From an uncultured Flavobacteriaceae bacterium (GTDB taxonomy: Bacteria > Bacteroidota > Bacteroidia > Flavobacteriales > Flavobacteriaceae), in the NCBI GenBank assembly GCA_947500525.1, contig CANMSH010000002.1:709818-773817 (forward strand): 64,000 nucleotides of DNA, written 5' to 3'. The notes beneath the pieces were generated by a model. The model saw nothing but the letters and a program-made list of their open reading frames with translations. It made no database searches and had not been told where the DNA came from. The first letter of the stretch is position 1; every line of letters begins with the position of its first letter. Positions 6,890 to 17,100 of the stretch are shown one piece after another. A program made the translations under genes and the position numbers.

Positions 6890-9078
6890 TTAGCAACATT
6901 GCTTAAAAATTTGATACGCATAAGACGTAATTCTTCTTCGTCGTAATCACCGTCAAATTCATCTAGAGCCATTTGAATTTTATCACTATCAGCTTCCATA
7001 AAGTAGTCGTAAATTTCTTCCTGTTGGTCTTCATCTAATAGGTCATTCAAACTATAGTCAATATTAAGTTTCGTTCCAGAATAAACAATGCGCTCCATTT
7101 CTTTGGTCAATTCATCCATAGACAACCCTTTCGAACTTGCAATATCTATCAAAGGTAATTTCCGATCTGTATTTTGAATAATATACAATTTCAAGGCAGA
7201 GTTCATACCCGTGCTTTTTACCACGAGATCATCAGGCCGGGTAATATCATTCTCTTCAACGTAAGCAGAAATAATGCTTACAAATTCTTTTCCAAATTTC
7301 TTTGCTTTACCATCACCCACACCATGAACATTCGATAATTCTTCTATTGTAATAGGATATTTTAACGTCATATCCTCTAATGAGGGATCTTGAAAGACTG
7401 CAAAAGGCGGAACACCTAATTTTTTACCTACTTTTTTGCGCAGGTCTTTTAGCATCATCATCAATTGTTCATCTACAACACCTCCAGAGCCTTTGCTATT
7501 GGTAACAATATTAGTATCATCACCTGCAACATAGATATGATCTTCGGTCATCATAAACGAATGTGGGTTTTGCATGAAATCTTGCCCCTTCTTCGTAACT
7601 TTTAACACACCGTATTGCTCAATTTCTTTGCTAATATAGCCGGCAACTAAAATTTGTCGAATCAATGCCATCCAATGATTTGCCTCTTTACTTGAACCTG
7701 CACCAAAAAATGGTTGAACGTCTGTTTTTCTAGACTTTAACAAGGCATTACTCTTACCGACAATAGTATTTACGACTTCTTTCGATTTATATTCTTGATT
7801 TGTATCTCTTATTACGCTTAATAATAATTTTACATCATCTTGAGCTTCAAACTTCTTTTTAGGATTACGCACATTATCATCCATATCTGCACCTTCCCCA
7901 TTTACTTCATCAAATTCTTCTCCAAAATAATGGAGTAAAAACTTTCGTCTAGACATAGATGTTTCAGCATATGACACTACTTCTTGTAGTAACGCGTGGC
8001 CAATTTCTTGTTCCGCAACAGGCTTTCCAGATAAAAACTTTTCTAACTTCTCTATATCTTTATATGCATAAAAGGCGAGACAATAGCCTTCTCCTCCATC
8101 ACGTCCAGCTCTTCCCGTTTCTTGATAATAACTTTCTAAACTTTTAGGGATGTCATGATGAATTACGAACCGAACATCGGGCTTATCAATTCCCATTCCA
8201 AAAGCGATGGTTGCTACAACAACATCTACATCCTCCATTAAGAACATATCTTGATGCTTGGCGCGTTTTTTTGCATCTAATCCGGCATGATATGGAACCG
8301 CTTTCACACCATTAACTTGTAATATCTGCGCTATTTCCTCAACTTTCTTCCGGCTTAGACAATATATAATTCCAGATTTTCCTTGATACTGACGAACAAA
8401 ACGAATGATGTCTTTATCTATCTCTTTTGTTTTCGGACGCACATCATAAAACAGATTGGCTCTGTTAAAAGAGGCCTTAAACGTTGTGGCTCCGGTCATT
8501 CCCAAGTTTTTCAAAATATCTTCTTGAACTTTTGGAGTTGCTGTAGCCGTCAAACCTATAATCGGAACATCGTCTATTTTTTTAATGATATTTTTTAAAT
8601 TTCTGTATTCAGGTCGAAAATCGTGACCCCACTCAGAAATACAGTGCGCTTCATCTATGGCTACGAAAGATATTTTTTGATCTTTTAAAAAATCTACATA
8701 CTCTTCTTTCGTTAAACTTTCTGGTGCTACATATAGGAGTTTTGTAACTCCCGTTTTTATATCGCTCATTACTTGAGCCACTTCAGTTTTATTCAAAGAA
8801 GAATTTAAAACATGGGCAATTCCGTATTCCGATGAGATACCGCGTATCGCATCTACTTGATTCTTCATTAAGGCAATGAGAGGTGAAACAACAATTGCTG
8901 TTCCTTCTTGAATTAACGCTGGTAGCTGATAACATAATGATTTACCACCACCTGTCGGCATTATAACAAACGTATTTTCTTTATTGATTAGACTAGTAAT
9001 CACTTGTTCCTGCAATCCTTTAAATTGACTGAAACCAAAATACTTTTTTAAAGCACTGTGTAAGTCGTTTTTTGTCAC
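6886..9078 (-). CDS. recQ: ATP-dependent DNA helicase RecQ
   Basis: 730 residues. Superfamily 2 helicase: Walker A PTGGGKS (41-47), DEAH box (142-145), and the QETGRAGRDG motif VI. It is followed by a winged-helix RQC region, an HRDC domain (around 525-605, with HGVGDGKAKKFG) and a long acidic tail. It unwinds DNA 3'-5' in recombination and fork repair. Odd point: the RQC zinc site is altered, with SRRKFLLHYFGE in place of CRRK... and DMDDNVRNPK where a C..C pair is usual, so the structural zinc is probably lost. The start is a GTG at 9078; no ATG precedes the helicase motifs. Confidence 0.95.
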   Translation of the reverse strand: MTKNDLHSALKKYFGFSQFKGLQEQVITSLINKENTFVIMPTGGGKSLCYQLPALIQEGTAIVVSPLIALMKNQVDAIRGISSEYGIAHVLNSSLNKTEVAQVMSDIKTGVTKLLYVAPESLTKEEYVDFLKDQKISFVAIDEAHCISEWGHDFRPEYRNLKNIIKKIDDVPIIGLTATATPKVQEDILKNLGMTGATTFKASFNRANLFYDVRPKTKEIDKDIIRFVRQYQGKSGIIYCLSRKKVEEIAQILQVNGVKAVPYHAGLDAKKRAKHQDMFLMEDVDVVVATIAFGMGIDKPDVRFVIHHDIPKSLESYYQETGRAGRDGGEGYCLAFYAYKDIEKLEKFLSGKPVAEQEIGHALLQEVVSYAETSMSRRKFLLHYFGEEFDEVNGEGADMDDNVRNPKKKFEAQDDVKLLLSVIRDTNQEYKSKEVVNTIVGKSNALLKSRKTDVQPFFGAGSSKEANHWMALIRQILVAGYISKEIEQYGVLKVTKKGQDFMQNPHSFMMTEDHIYVAGDDTNIVTNSKGSGGVVDEQLMMMLKDLRKKVGKKLGVPPFAVFQDPSLEDMTLKYPITIEELSNVHGVGDGKAKKFGKEFVSIISAYVEENDITRPDDLVVKSTGMNSALKLYIIQNTDRKLPLIDIASSKGLSMDELTKEMERIVYSGTKLNIDYSLNDLLDEDQQEEIYDYFMEADSDKIQMALDEFDGDYDEEELRLMRIKFLSNVAN

Positions 9079-9108
9079 TCTGAATTATTATTATCTGTAT
9101 ATTTTAAA

Positions 9109-9116
9109 TACATTTG
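9109..9116 (+). promoter_or_regulatory. Putative -7 element for kdsD
   Basis: TACATTTG matches TAnnTTTG, 43 nt before the kdsD start, in the 81-bp divergent gap with recQ. The -33 element is weak (TTA rather than TTG). Confidence 0.45.
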
Positions 9117-9159
9117 CAATTAAAGATACTACTTATTTTTATTCTGAAAAAATCAAATT

Positions 9160-10125
9160 TTGAAAATCAAAAAAAATATTTTAGGCATTGCAAAAGAAAC
9201 TATTTCTACTGAAAGTAAAGCAATTGCGAATTTAATAAATTTTTTGGATACAGACTTTGAAAAAGCTGTGAACTTCATCTTAGAAGCAAAAGGACGCGTC
9301 ATTGTTACAGGTATTGGTAAAAGCGCGAATATTGCTACTAAAATTGTCGCTACCTTGAACTCTACAGGAACACCAGCCATATTTATGCATGCAGCAGACG
9401 CCATACATGGTGATTTAGGTATTGTGCAAAAAGATGATGTTGTTATTTGCATTTCTAAAAGTGGTAACACTCCTGAAGTCAAAGTTTTAGTACCTTTAAT
9501 TAAGAACTCAAGTAATAAAATTATAGCCATCACAGGTAATACCAATTCTTATTTGGCATCACATGCAGATTTTGTTTTAAACACATATGTAGAACAAGAA
9601 GCCTGTCCTAACAATTTAGCCCCTACAACAAGTACAACTGCCCAATTGGTCATGGGAGACGCTTTAGCGGTTTCTTTGCTGGAAATGAGGGCTTTTACAA
9701 GTGAAGATTTTGCAAAATACCACCCTGGGGGTACATTAGGCAAACGTTTATACTTGAGAGTTAAAGACCTTGTTGAGAAGAATGAAATTCCAAAAGTGAA
9801 CCCTTCTAGTAATGTTAGAGATGTCATTATTGAAATATCAGAAAAACGTTTGGGAACAACAGCTGTTGTAGAAAATGATGATGTAGTGGGTATTATTACG
9901 GATGGTGATATTAGAAGAATGTTGAAAAACAATCAAAATATTGAAAATTTAACTGCACTTGACATTATGAGCAAGCATCCAAAAACCATAGAAGTAAGTG
10001 CCATGGCTATTGATGCACTTGAAGTAATGGAAACTCATAATATTTCGCAACTATTGGCCGTAGATACTAAAAAATATGTTGGCGTTGTTCATTTACATGA
10101 TTTATTAAAAGAAGGAATTATTTAG
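9160..10125 (+). CDS. kdsD: D-arabinose 5-phosphate isomerase (KpsF/GutQ family)
   Basis: 321 residues. An N-terminal SIS sugar-isomerase domain (about 35-165; GIGKSANIATKI, FMHAADAIHGDLG, ISKSGNTPEV) is followed by two CBS domains (about 205-320; GIITDGDIRRML is the CBS signature). It converts ribulose 5-phosphate to arabinose 5-phosphate, the first step to Kdo for LPS. The start is TTG at 9160: an in-frame stop lies 15 nt upstream, there is no ATG until the middle of the SIS domain, and the TTG gives the family N-terminus. tatC starts 1 nt after its stop; lptB follows in the same run. Confidence 0.93.
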   Translation: MKIKKNILGIAKETISTESKAIANLINFLDTDFEKAVNFILEAKGRVIVTGIGKSANIATKIVATLNSTGTPAIFMHAADAIHGDLGIVQKDDVVICISKSGNTPEVKVLVPLIKNSSNKIIAITGNTNSYLASHADFVLNTYVEQEACPNNLAPTTSTTAQLVMGDALAVSLLEMRAFTSEDFAKYHPGGTLGKRLYLRVKDLVEKNEIPKVNPSSNVRDVIIEISEKRLGTTAVVENDDVVGIITDGDIRRMLKNNQNIENLTALDIMSKHPKTIEVSAMAIDALEVMETHNISQLLAVDTKKYVGVVHLHDLLKEGII

Positions 10126-10126
10126 A

Positions 10127-10942
10127 ATGAGTGCAGAAAAAAATGAAATGTCTTTTTTAGATCATCTCGAAGTATTGAGATGGACATTGGTGAGATCGGC
10201 TGGAGCTGTATTAGTTGTAAGTCTTTTCGCTTTTGCCATGAAAGATTTTATATTCAATAGTGTGATCTTATCTCCAAAAGATGCAACTTTTTGGACTTAC
10301 GAGTTTCTATGTAGTATTTCAAAAAGATTTGGTACCGAAGGTTTATGTATTGATGAAATACCTTTTATAGTTCAAAGTAGAACAATGGCAGGGCAATTTT
10401 CAGCACATATATGGACTTCCATTACCGCAGGTTTTATCTTAGCATTCCCTTATATTTTATGGGAAATATGGAAATTTATAAAACCAGGTCTCTATCCAAA
10501 AGAACGTAAAAACGCCAAAAGTTTTATAATTATCTCTTCCTTTCTATTTTTTGTTGGAATTCTATTTGGATATTATGTTATAACGCCTTTATCTGTAAAT
10601 TTCTTGGGAGCTTATCGGGTTGCCGATGAAGTAAAGAATAATATTGATCTTGCATCATATATAGGTTTATTAAGAGCTTCTGTACTTTCGGCAGGTTTAA
10701 TTTTTGAAATGCCCATTATTATCTTCTTTTTAACGAAAATGGGGTTAGTAACCCCAGAGTTTCTTCGGAAATATAGAAAATATACGTTGGTAATAGTCTT
10801 GATACTGGCGGCTTTAATAACTCCACCGGATGTAATTAGTCAGGTTATTGTGGCAATACCAATGATGATTCTCTATGAAATAAGTATTACGATTTCCAAA
10901 ATTATCATCCGAAAAGAAAAAAAGGAAACTAGTTTAAGATAG
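10127..10942 (+). CDS. tatC: Sec-independent translocase subunit TatC
   Basis: 271 residues, six membrane helices. Hallmarks: EMSFLDHLEVLRWTLVRS at the N-terminus (the signal-binding FLxHLxELR motif), FPYILWEIWKFIKPGLYPKE in the first cytoplasmic loop, and ITPPDVISQ near the C-terminal end. A roughly 45-residue periplasmic insert with two Cys follows TM1, as in other Bacteroidota. TatC recognises twin-arginine signals on folded proteins. It is co-directional with kdsD (1-nt gap). Two likely substrates lie in this window: the M15 peptidase and the GMC small subunit. tatA/B are not here. Confidence 0.96.
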   Translation: MSAEKNEMSFLDHLEVLRWTLVRSAGAVLVVSLFAFAMKDFIFNSVILSPKDATFWTYEFLCSISKRFGTEGLCIDEIPFIVQSRTMAGQFSAHIWTSITAGFILAFPYILWEIWKFIKPGLYPKERKNAKSFIIISSFLFFVGILFGYYVITPLSVNFLGAYRVADEVKNNIDLASYIGLLRASVLSAGLIFEMPIIIFFLTKMGLVTPEFLRKYRKYTLVIVLILAALITPPDVISQVIVAIPMMILYEISITISKIIIRKEKKETSLR

Positions 10943-10970
10943 CTATAACATCCTATCAATTTACTTTATG

Positions 10971-10978
10971 TATTTTTG
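10971..10978 (+). promoter_or_regulatory. Possible -7 element upstream of the DUF1801/YdeI gene
   Basis: TATTTTTG matches TAnnTTTG, 23 nt before the ATG at 11002. No obvious -33 TTG, so this is tentative. Confidence 0.35.
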
Positions 10979-11001
10979 TTAGAGTATTAAATTAGGCTAC
11001 T

Positions 11002-11589
11002 ATGAAAATGGCTACCTCGGTTGAGGAATATATCGAAAATCAAGAAGTATATCGTGATGGATTAGAAATATTGCGAGAAATAATGCTTTCTACTGAGATG
11101 GTTGAAACTGTAAAGTGGGGTATGCCTACATACACTGTAAACAATAAAAACGTAGTGGGTATTAGCGCCTTTAAGAAACATTTTGGAGTTTGGTTTTTCA
11201 ACGGGGTTTTCTTAGCTGATCCTCATGAAATATTATATAACGCTCAAGAAGGAAAAACAAAAGGATTACGCCAGTTGCGATATACAAACATTCAACAAAT
11301 TGATAGAAGTATTGTGTTAAACTATGCATATGAAGCAATTGAGAATCAGCGAAAAGGTTTAGAAGTAAAACCATCTAAAAAGCCGTTAATTATTCCGAAG
11401 GAATTGTCGGCTGTACTGTCAGAAAATGTTAAGTTAGCAGCGTTATTTGAAAGTTTAACGACAGGAAAGAAAAAGGAGTTTGCAGAATATATAAGTAGTG
11501 CAAAAAGAGAAGAAACAAAAGCGAAAAGAATTGAAAAAATCATTCCTATGATTCTGAATAACATCGGTTTGAATGATAAATACAGATAA
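11002..11589 (+). CDS. DUF1801 / YdeI-OmpD-associated family protein
   Basis: 195 residues, cytoplasmic. The N-terminal half (about 5-115) is a DUF1801 (YdhG-like) domain with [13 protein letters not shown] and FGVWFFNG. The C-terminal quarter ([20 protein letters not shown] and the following TKAKRIEKI) is the YdeI/bacteriocin-protection segment. The role of the family is unsettled. It sits 5 nt before lptB and is probably cotranscribed with it, but nothing ties it to LPS export. Confidence 0.85.
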   Translation: MKMATSVEEYIENQEVYRDGLEILREIMLSTEMVETVKWGMPTYTVNNKNVVGISAFKKHFGVWFFNGVFLADPHEILYNAQEGKTKGLRQLRYTNIQQIDRSIVLNYAYEAIENQRKGLEVKPSKKPLIIPKELSAVLSENVKLAALFESLTTGKKKEFAEYISSAKREETKAKRIEKIIPMILNNIGLNDKYR

Positions 11590-11594
11590 AAAGC

Positions 11595-12335
11595 ATGATA
11601 TTAAGAGCGGAAAATATTCAGAAAATTTATGGTAGCCGAAAAGTTGTAAAAGGCATTTCTTTGCAGGTAGAACAGGGTGAAATTATAGGCTTATTGGGGC
11701 CCAATGGAGCCGGTAAAACGACCTCTTTCTATATGATTGTAGGTATGGTAAAGCCTAATGAAGGTAATATTTTTCTAGATGATGAAGATATTACTCAAGA
11801 TTCTATGTATAAACGTGCCCAAAAAGGAGTAGGTTATCTTGCTCAGGAAGCATCTGTTTTTAGAAAACTATCCGTAGAAGATAATATTCTTTCAGTACTT
11901 CAATTTACTGAACTTTCGAAAGCGCAGCAAAAAGAAAAACTAGAATCATTGATCGATGAATTTAGTTTAGGGCATGTTCGTAAAAATCGTGGTGATTTAC
12001 TCTCTGGTGGCGAACGCAGAAGAACCGAAATAGCTAGAGCACTTGCTTCAGATCCCAAATTTATCTTGTTGGATGAACCTTTTGCTGGTGTAGACCCCAT
12101 TGCTGTAGAGGACATTCAAAGTATCGTAGCGCATTTAAAAGATAGAAATATTGGTATTTTAATTACTGATCACAACGTACAAGAAACCTTGGCGATAACC
12201 GACAAAACTTATTTAATGTTTGAAGGAGGAATTTTGAAAGAAGGAACTCCTCAAGAATTAGCTGAAGACGAAATGGTTCGAAAAGTATACTTGGGCGAAA
12301 GCTTTGAGTTAAAAAAGAATCGATTTTATAAATAG
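11595..12335 (+). CDS. lptB: LPS export ABC transporter ATP-binding protein LptB
   Basis: 246 residues, a single ABC ATPase. Walker [10 protein letters not shown] (35-43), Q-loop AQEASVF (Q84), signature [10 protein letters not shown] (136-145) and Walker [13 protein letters not shown]. The signature LSGGERRR and FAGVDP are specific to LptB rather than LivF-type ATPases. It powers extraction of LPS from the inner membrane with LptF/G/C, which are not in this window. Its proximity to kdsD (Kdo precursor) makes this a small LPS-related cluster. The next gene starts 26 nt downstream but is a regulator. Confidence 0.95.
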   Translation: MILRAENIQKIYGSRKVVKGISLQVEQGEIIGLLGPNGAGKTTSFYMIVGMVKPNEGNIFLDDEDITQDSMYKRAQKGVGYLAQEASVFRKLSVEDNILSVLQFTELSKAQQKEKLESLIDEFSLGHVRKNRGDLLSGGERRRTEIARALASDPKFILLDEPFAGVDPIAVEDIQSIVAHLKDRNIGILITDHNVQETLAITDKTYLMFEGGILKEGTPQELAEDEMVRKVYLGESFELKKNRFYK

Positions 12336-12361
12336 TCAAAACCTAATTATCATACATTTCA

Positions 12362-13990
12362 ATGAAGCGTCTTTTCTATTTATTTTTCTCCTTTCTTTTG
12401 TTTGTATCCTTTGCGAGTGGTCAAAACATTGAAACTAAAACCCAAAAAGACCAGGTTTCTTCTAGTCTAGAAAGAACTAATTATTATTTAGAAACCCTCC
12501 AAGTTCATTATAAAAATGGGGCTTATGACCTTCACAAAGTTTATAGTGATTCATTATATGCAATTGCTAGCGAAAATAACCTCACAAAAATGCAGGTGTT
12601 GGCACTAACCAATCAGGCCGTATTTTTTAAAAATCAAGGGCAACTGCACAAAGCCATAGAAAATTATTATGAAGCACTTGAGAAATGTAAATTAATTCCT
12701 GATGATCACCGCGCTAAATTAATAGTATTGGTCAATATGGGCAATACCTATCACCGAATAGGCTCTTATATGAAATCTAATAAAACCATGAGAGAGGTTT
12801 TATCAACCTCGGATAATTTAGAGAAGCCTGATAAAATAAAAGCCGCAGCCTTGCTCGGTATTTCAAATAATTATGCCGAATTGAAAGATTATAGCAATTC
12901 TTTAGTTTACGCAGATAGTGCTCGTATACTCGGAAAAAAAATGAATAACGAGGGTATAATAATTACTTCTATTAACAGTATTAGTGAATCTTATCTAGAA
13001 TTAGGGCAGTATGAAAAAGCCCTCAAAATAATAAGGCCAGCTTTAGAAATTCCTTCGTTGAAAAACCCCACAAAAAAAAGGGCTGCTGCACTTTTAACTA
13101 TTGGCATTGCAAATTACCATCTTGAAAATATTGACAAGGCTCTTACCACTCTCAAGGAATGTAAGGAATTATCTCATGATAAAAAATTACTTGAATTTGA
13201 AACACGGTGCTATGAATATTTGGCGAAAATTTATGAGCTAAAAAAAGATTATAAAGCCTCCTATGAGGCTCAAAAAAAATACTCTAATCTCAAAAACACA
13301 TTATTAACCCAAACTAACGAGGCAAATAACACCGATCTAAAAAAGGATATAGTCGCCAAAAATGAGAAAATTGCGTTGAATACTAAAAAATTAGAAGTCA
13401 GCGCTAACAATAGAAATAGAATTATTGTGTCAAGCGGTCTTTTAGTTTTGATTCTAATTACATCACTGTACTTCTATATTAAGAAGAAAAAACAAATCGA
13501 ATTAGAGCAACAAAAGCTACAATTACAATATCAAGAATTAAAAGAATCTATTAACAACTTAGATTCAAATTCTATCTCTTCTATCTCTATTGAGAAAAGG
13601 GAACAAAAAAACAAAGTAAAGTCTTACGAAAATTCTTCTTTGACTATAGAAGATTATGAGAAATACGAAAAGAGTATTCTTGTATACATGGAAAAAGAAA
13701 AACCTTATCTGAACCCCGATCTCAAGCAAGTTGATTTGGCGAAAAATTTAGGACTAACTAGTCATCACTTTTCTGAGATTTTAAACTTCTGTTTCAATCA
13801 GAATTTTTATAATTTCGTTAATTCGTATAGAGTGCTAGAAGCTCAAAATTTAATAAAAAAAGATAGCCATTCAGATGCAAAGATGATCGCCATAGCTTTC
13901 GATGCAGGTTTTAAAAGTAAGACTTCATTCAATCGTGTATTTAAAAAGCATACAGGTTTGACTCCTTCCGACTACAAAAAAAGTATTTAA
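12362..13990 (+). CDS. TPR-containing membrane AraC-type regulator
   Basis: 542 residues. A signal-like N-terminus (cleavage near ASGQ) is followed by tetratricopeptide repeats (about 30-310; HKAIENYYEALEKC, YEKALKIIRPAL), one membrane helix (about 355-378), a coiled coil, and a C-terminal AraC helix-turn-helix domain (about 440-542; VDLAKNLGLTSHHFSEILN, then FDAGFKSKTSFNRVFKKHTG). The sensor part is thus periplasmic and the DNA-binding part cytoplasmic, a one-component membrane regulator common in Flavobacteriia. It precedes the SprB-like adhesin by 111 bp on the same strand, so it is a natural candidate regulator of it; this is inference from position. Confidence 0.88.
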   Translation: MKRLFYLFFSFLLFVSFASGQNIETKTQKDQVSSSLERTNYYLETLQVHYKNGAYDLHKVYSDSLYAIASENNLTKMQVLALTNQAVFFKNQGQLHKAIENYYEALEKCKLIPDDHRAKLIVLVNMGNTYHRIGSYMKSNKTMREVLSTSDNLEKPDKIKAAALLGISNNYAELKDYSNSLVYADSARILGKKMNNEGIIITSINSISESYLELGQYEKALKIIRPALEIPSLKNPTKKRAAALLTIGIANYHLENIDKALTTLKECKELSHDKKLLEFETRCYEYLAKIYELKKDYKASYEAQKKYSNLKNTLLTQTNEANNTDLKKDIVAKNEKIALNTKKLEVSANNRNRIIVSSGLLVLILITSLYFYIKKKKQIELEQQKLQLQYQELKESINNLDSNSISSISIEKREQKNKVKSYENSSLTIEDYEKYEKSILVYMEKEKPYLNPDLKQVDLAKNLGLTSHHFSEILNFCFNQNFYNFVNSYRVLEAQNLIKKDSHSDAKMIAIAFDAGFKSKTSFNRVFKKHTGLTPSDYKKSI

Positions 13991-14013
13991 ATAAAGAAAA
14001 TTTCAAAAAAGAG

Positions 14014-14035
14014 GTACCACTCGTTCGGTTGGTAC
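14014..14035 (+). promoter_or_regulatory. Inverted repeat before the adhesin gene
   Basis: GTACCA (14014-14019) faces TGGTAC (14030-14035) in the 111-bp gap between the AraC-type regulator and the adhesin. There is no T-run directly after it, so an operator is as likely as a weak terminator. Confidence 0.3.
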
Positions 14036-14101
14036 GATTACCATAATTTTCTTATTAATTTAACGTTCGATACTGAAATTCAACCTAACGTAATTCTTAA
14101 T

Positions 14102-17100
14102 ATGACAAGAGAGAAGTTTATCTTTCTGTTACTTTTTGCAGCCATATTTATAAAAGTCTCTGCTCAAACAACCCCAGTACCTGACACAAATTTTGAACAG
14201 TTTTTAGTAGACCAGGGGCTGGATACAAATGGGTTGACAGGTAATATACTTAATACTGATGCACAGTCTATTACAAATCTAAATGTAACCAGAACTGACA
14301 TTACAGACTTTACAGGTCTTGAAGCCTTTGTAAATCTAGTAACATTAAATGCGGGTACAAATCAATTCTTAACATTACCCCTCAATGCGTTAGTTCTTTT
14401 AGAAGAACTTCGTTTTAGGGATAATCAAGCGTTAGCAAGTCTTGATTTAAGTTCTAACGCAGCTCTTAGAGTGTTCGAAATTAGAGCTAAGAGTTCTCTT
14501 CCTATACCAACAATACCGAGTATAGATTTATCACAAAACACGAATTTAGAAAAAATTAATATCGCAACTTTTGCAAGTATAACAACGTTGACACTTCCCG
14601 TTACACCTACTTTAGTTGACATTGACTTGGCGTCATTAAGTGTTCCAGTAATTGATTTATCGCTGCTTACGGGTGATATTGATTTTAAACTAGTAGGGAG
14701 TAAAGTTAATGTCAATATAGTATATCCAAACAAGGTAGAGGCAATGAAACGACTAGAACTTAGTAGTATTGTTTTTCCTATTCTTGATCTTTCAGAGCTT
14801 ATTGGGTTAGAAAGACTTAGTCTTTTTGGCTCTAATGTTGAATCGCTTACACTACCAAACACTAACAATTTAACGGTCATCACGATATGGAATCATAAAA
14901 TTAATGCTCCTCTTTCAATGTCGGTAGTTCCTCAATTAGAGGCATTAGATATTAGGAGTAACTTTGGCACTGTCCCTCTCGATATAGATTTGTCTTCTAA
15001 TCTTGAACTAACTAGCTTAAACTTGACAAATGACTTAATGAATGTTATTGACGTGACACAAAACACCAAGCTAACAACCTTTCGAGTTTATACTAATAAT
15101 TTAACAACTTTAGATGTGACTCAAAACCTCGTTTTAGATAGGTTGGAAGCATATCAAAATCAACTACCGTCTATAGATCTATCACAAAATACGGTATTGC
15201 AATGGTTAAACTTATCAAACAATCAATTACCATCGCTTAACATTACCAATAACATTGATTTACAAAGTGTTAATATTAGCGCTAATCTTTTTACAGGAAC
15301 GGGTTTAGATTTAACTCAAAATATAAGTCTAAGAACGTTAAATGCGGCTTTCAATCAAATTGAATCTTTGGATATTACTCAAAATGTCGCTTTAGGTAGC
15401 TTAACTATTAATGATAATTTATTTACAGGCACCGATATTATTGATCAGTTCTATGAGCACTATCAAAACCGACCTTCTATGCGAGTGAACCTCAATGTAG
15501 AAAATAATATGCTTTCTGGTCGCATACCTGATTTTTTTAGTGTTTTTCCTATAGAGCTACAAACACGACGAAATGGACTTAAATTTTCGGGTAATGCTTT
15601 TGAATTTGGTGATTTTGAAAATGAGCATTTAGACTATATTTCGTTATTAAGTACAATGACAATAGGCCCATCACCAGATTTTATATTTCGTGATTATGCT
15701 TATGCCCCTCAAGCTAAAGTAAATGCCATTGAAAATCCAGTTCGAAATGCAGGAGAATCGATTACCTTATTAACTGAAGTAAGTGGTACCCAAAATCACT
15801 ACAAATGGTTTAAAGATGGAGTTGAGATACCCGATGCGCCTGATGCACCTGAATTGGTGCTAACCAATCTAAACACTTGCGATGCTGGTTTATATCATGC
15901 AGAAATTACAAGTGATCTAGTTCCTTTTGAAAATGCTAATCCACCAGGTACAAATGGACGAAATTTGTTATTGGTTCGTAATGATATTACCTTAACTGTA
16001 AATGCCACTAAAGAATGTGTTGGCTTAGTACAGCCAGCTAATGGAGCCACAAATATTCCGATTAATACAGGTATTGAATGGGTTGATACTCCAGGTGCAT
16101 GTGGTTATAAAATTAGTGTTGGAACGACAACTGGGGGTACAGATGTGGTGAATGATGAAGACGTAGGAGAAGTAACTGTGTATAACTTTACTTCAAATTT
16201 AGCTCCTAATCAGCAATATTTTGTCACGATAGTTCCATACTATGATGATGGTGATTTTACAGGCTGTACCGAACAGTCATTTACTACAAATGCCACGGCT
16301 GTAGTGCCAAGCTGCACTCAATTGTTATCACCCACTAACGGTGCTATCGATATTAGGAATGACCTACCTGACATCAGTTGGAATCCGGCAAACGGCGCCG
16401 ATGAATATCGAGTTTCTGTTACTGGAAGTTTAAGTACTTCGAACAATATTACAGACCAAATCATTACAGGGAATTCTTATAACTTTTCAAACAATTTTGA
16501 TAATGGAGAAACGGTTACAGTTACAATAATTCCGCGCAATAGTATTGGTGATGCCGTAGGATGTACTTCCGAAAGCTTTACCATCGTTTCTGCTACTCCA
16601 ACTATACCTAACTGTACCAATTTAGATAGCCCTGCAAATAATGCAACTGATATTGCTGTTGATACGAATATCTCTTGGAATGCCGTAAGCGATGCCACAG
16701 GATATAGAATTTCTATCAGCTCTACAAGTGGTAATAACAACATCACCGATTTTGATAACGGAAACAATACCAGTTACAATCCTCCTATCAATTTTGATAA
16801 TGATGATCTGGTGAATGTAACCATCACTCCATACAATGGGAACGGATCAGCAACTGGATGTACCGCTGAGAGTTTTACCATCGTTGCTGCTACTCCAACA
16901 ATACCTAACTGTACCAATTTAGATAGCCCTGCAAACAGTGCAACTGATATTGCCGTTGATACGAATATCTCCTGGAATACCGTAAGCGATGCCACAGGGT
17001 ATAGAATTTCTATCAGCTCTACAAGTGGTAATAACAACATCACCAATTTCGATAACGGAAACAATACGAGTTACAATCCTCCTATCAATTTTGATAATGA

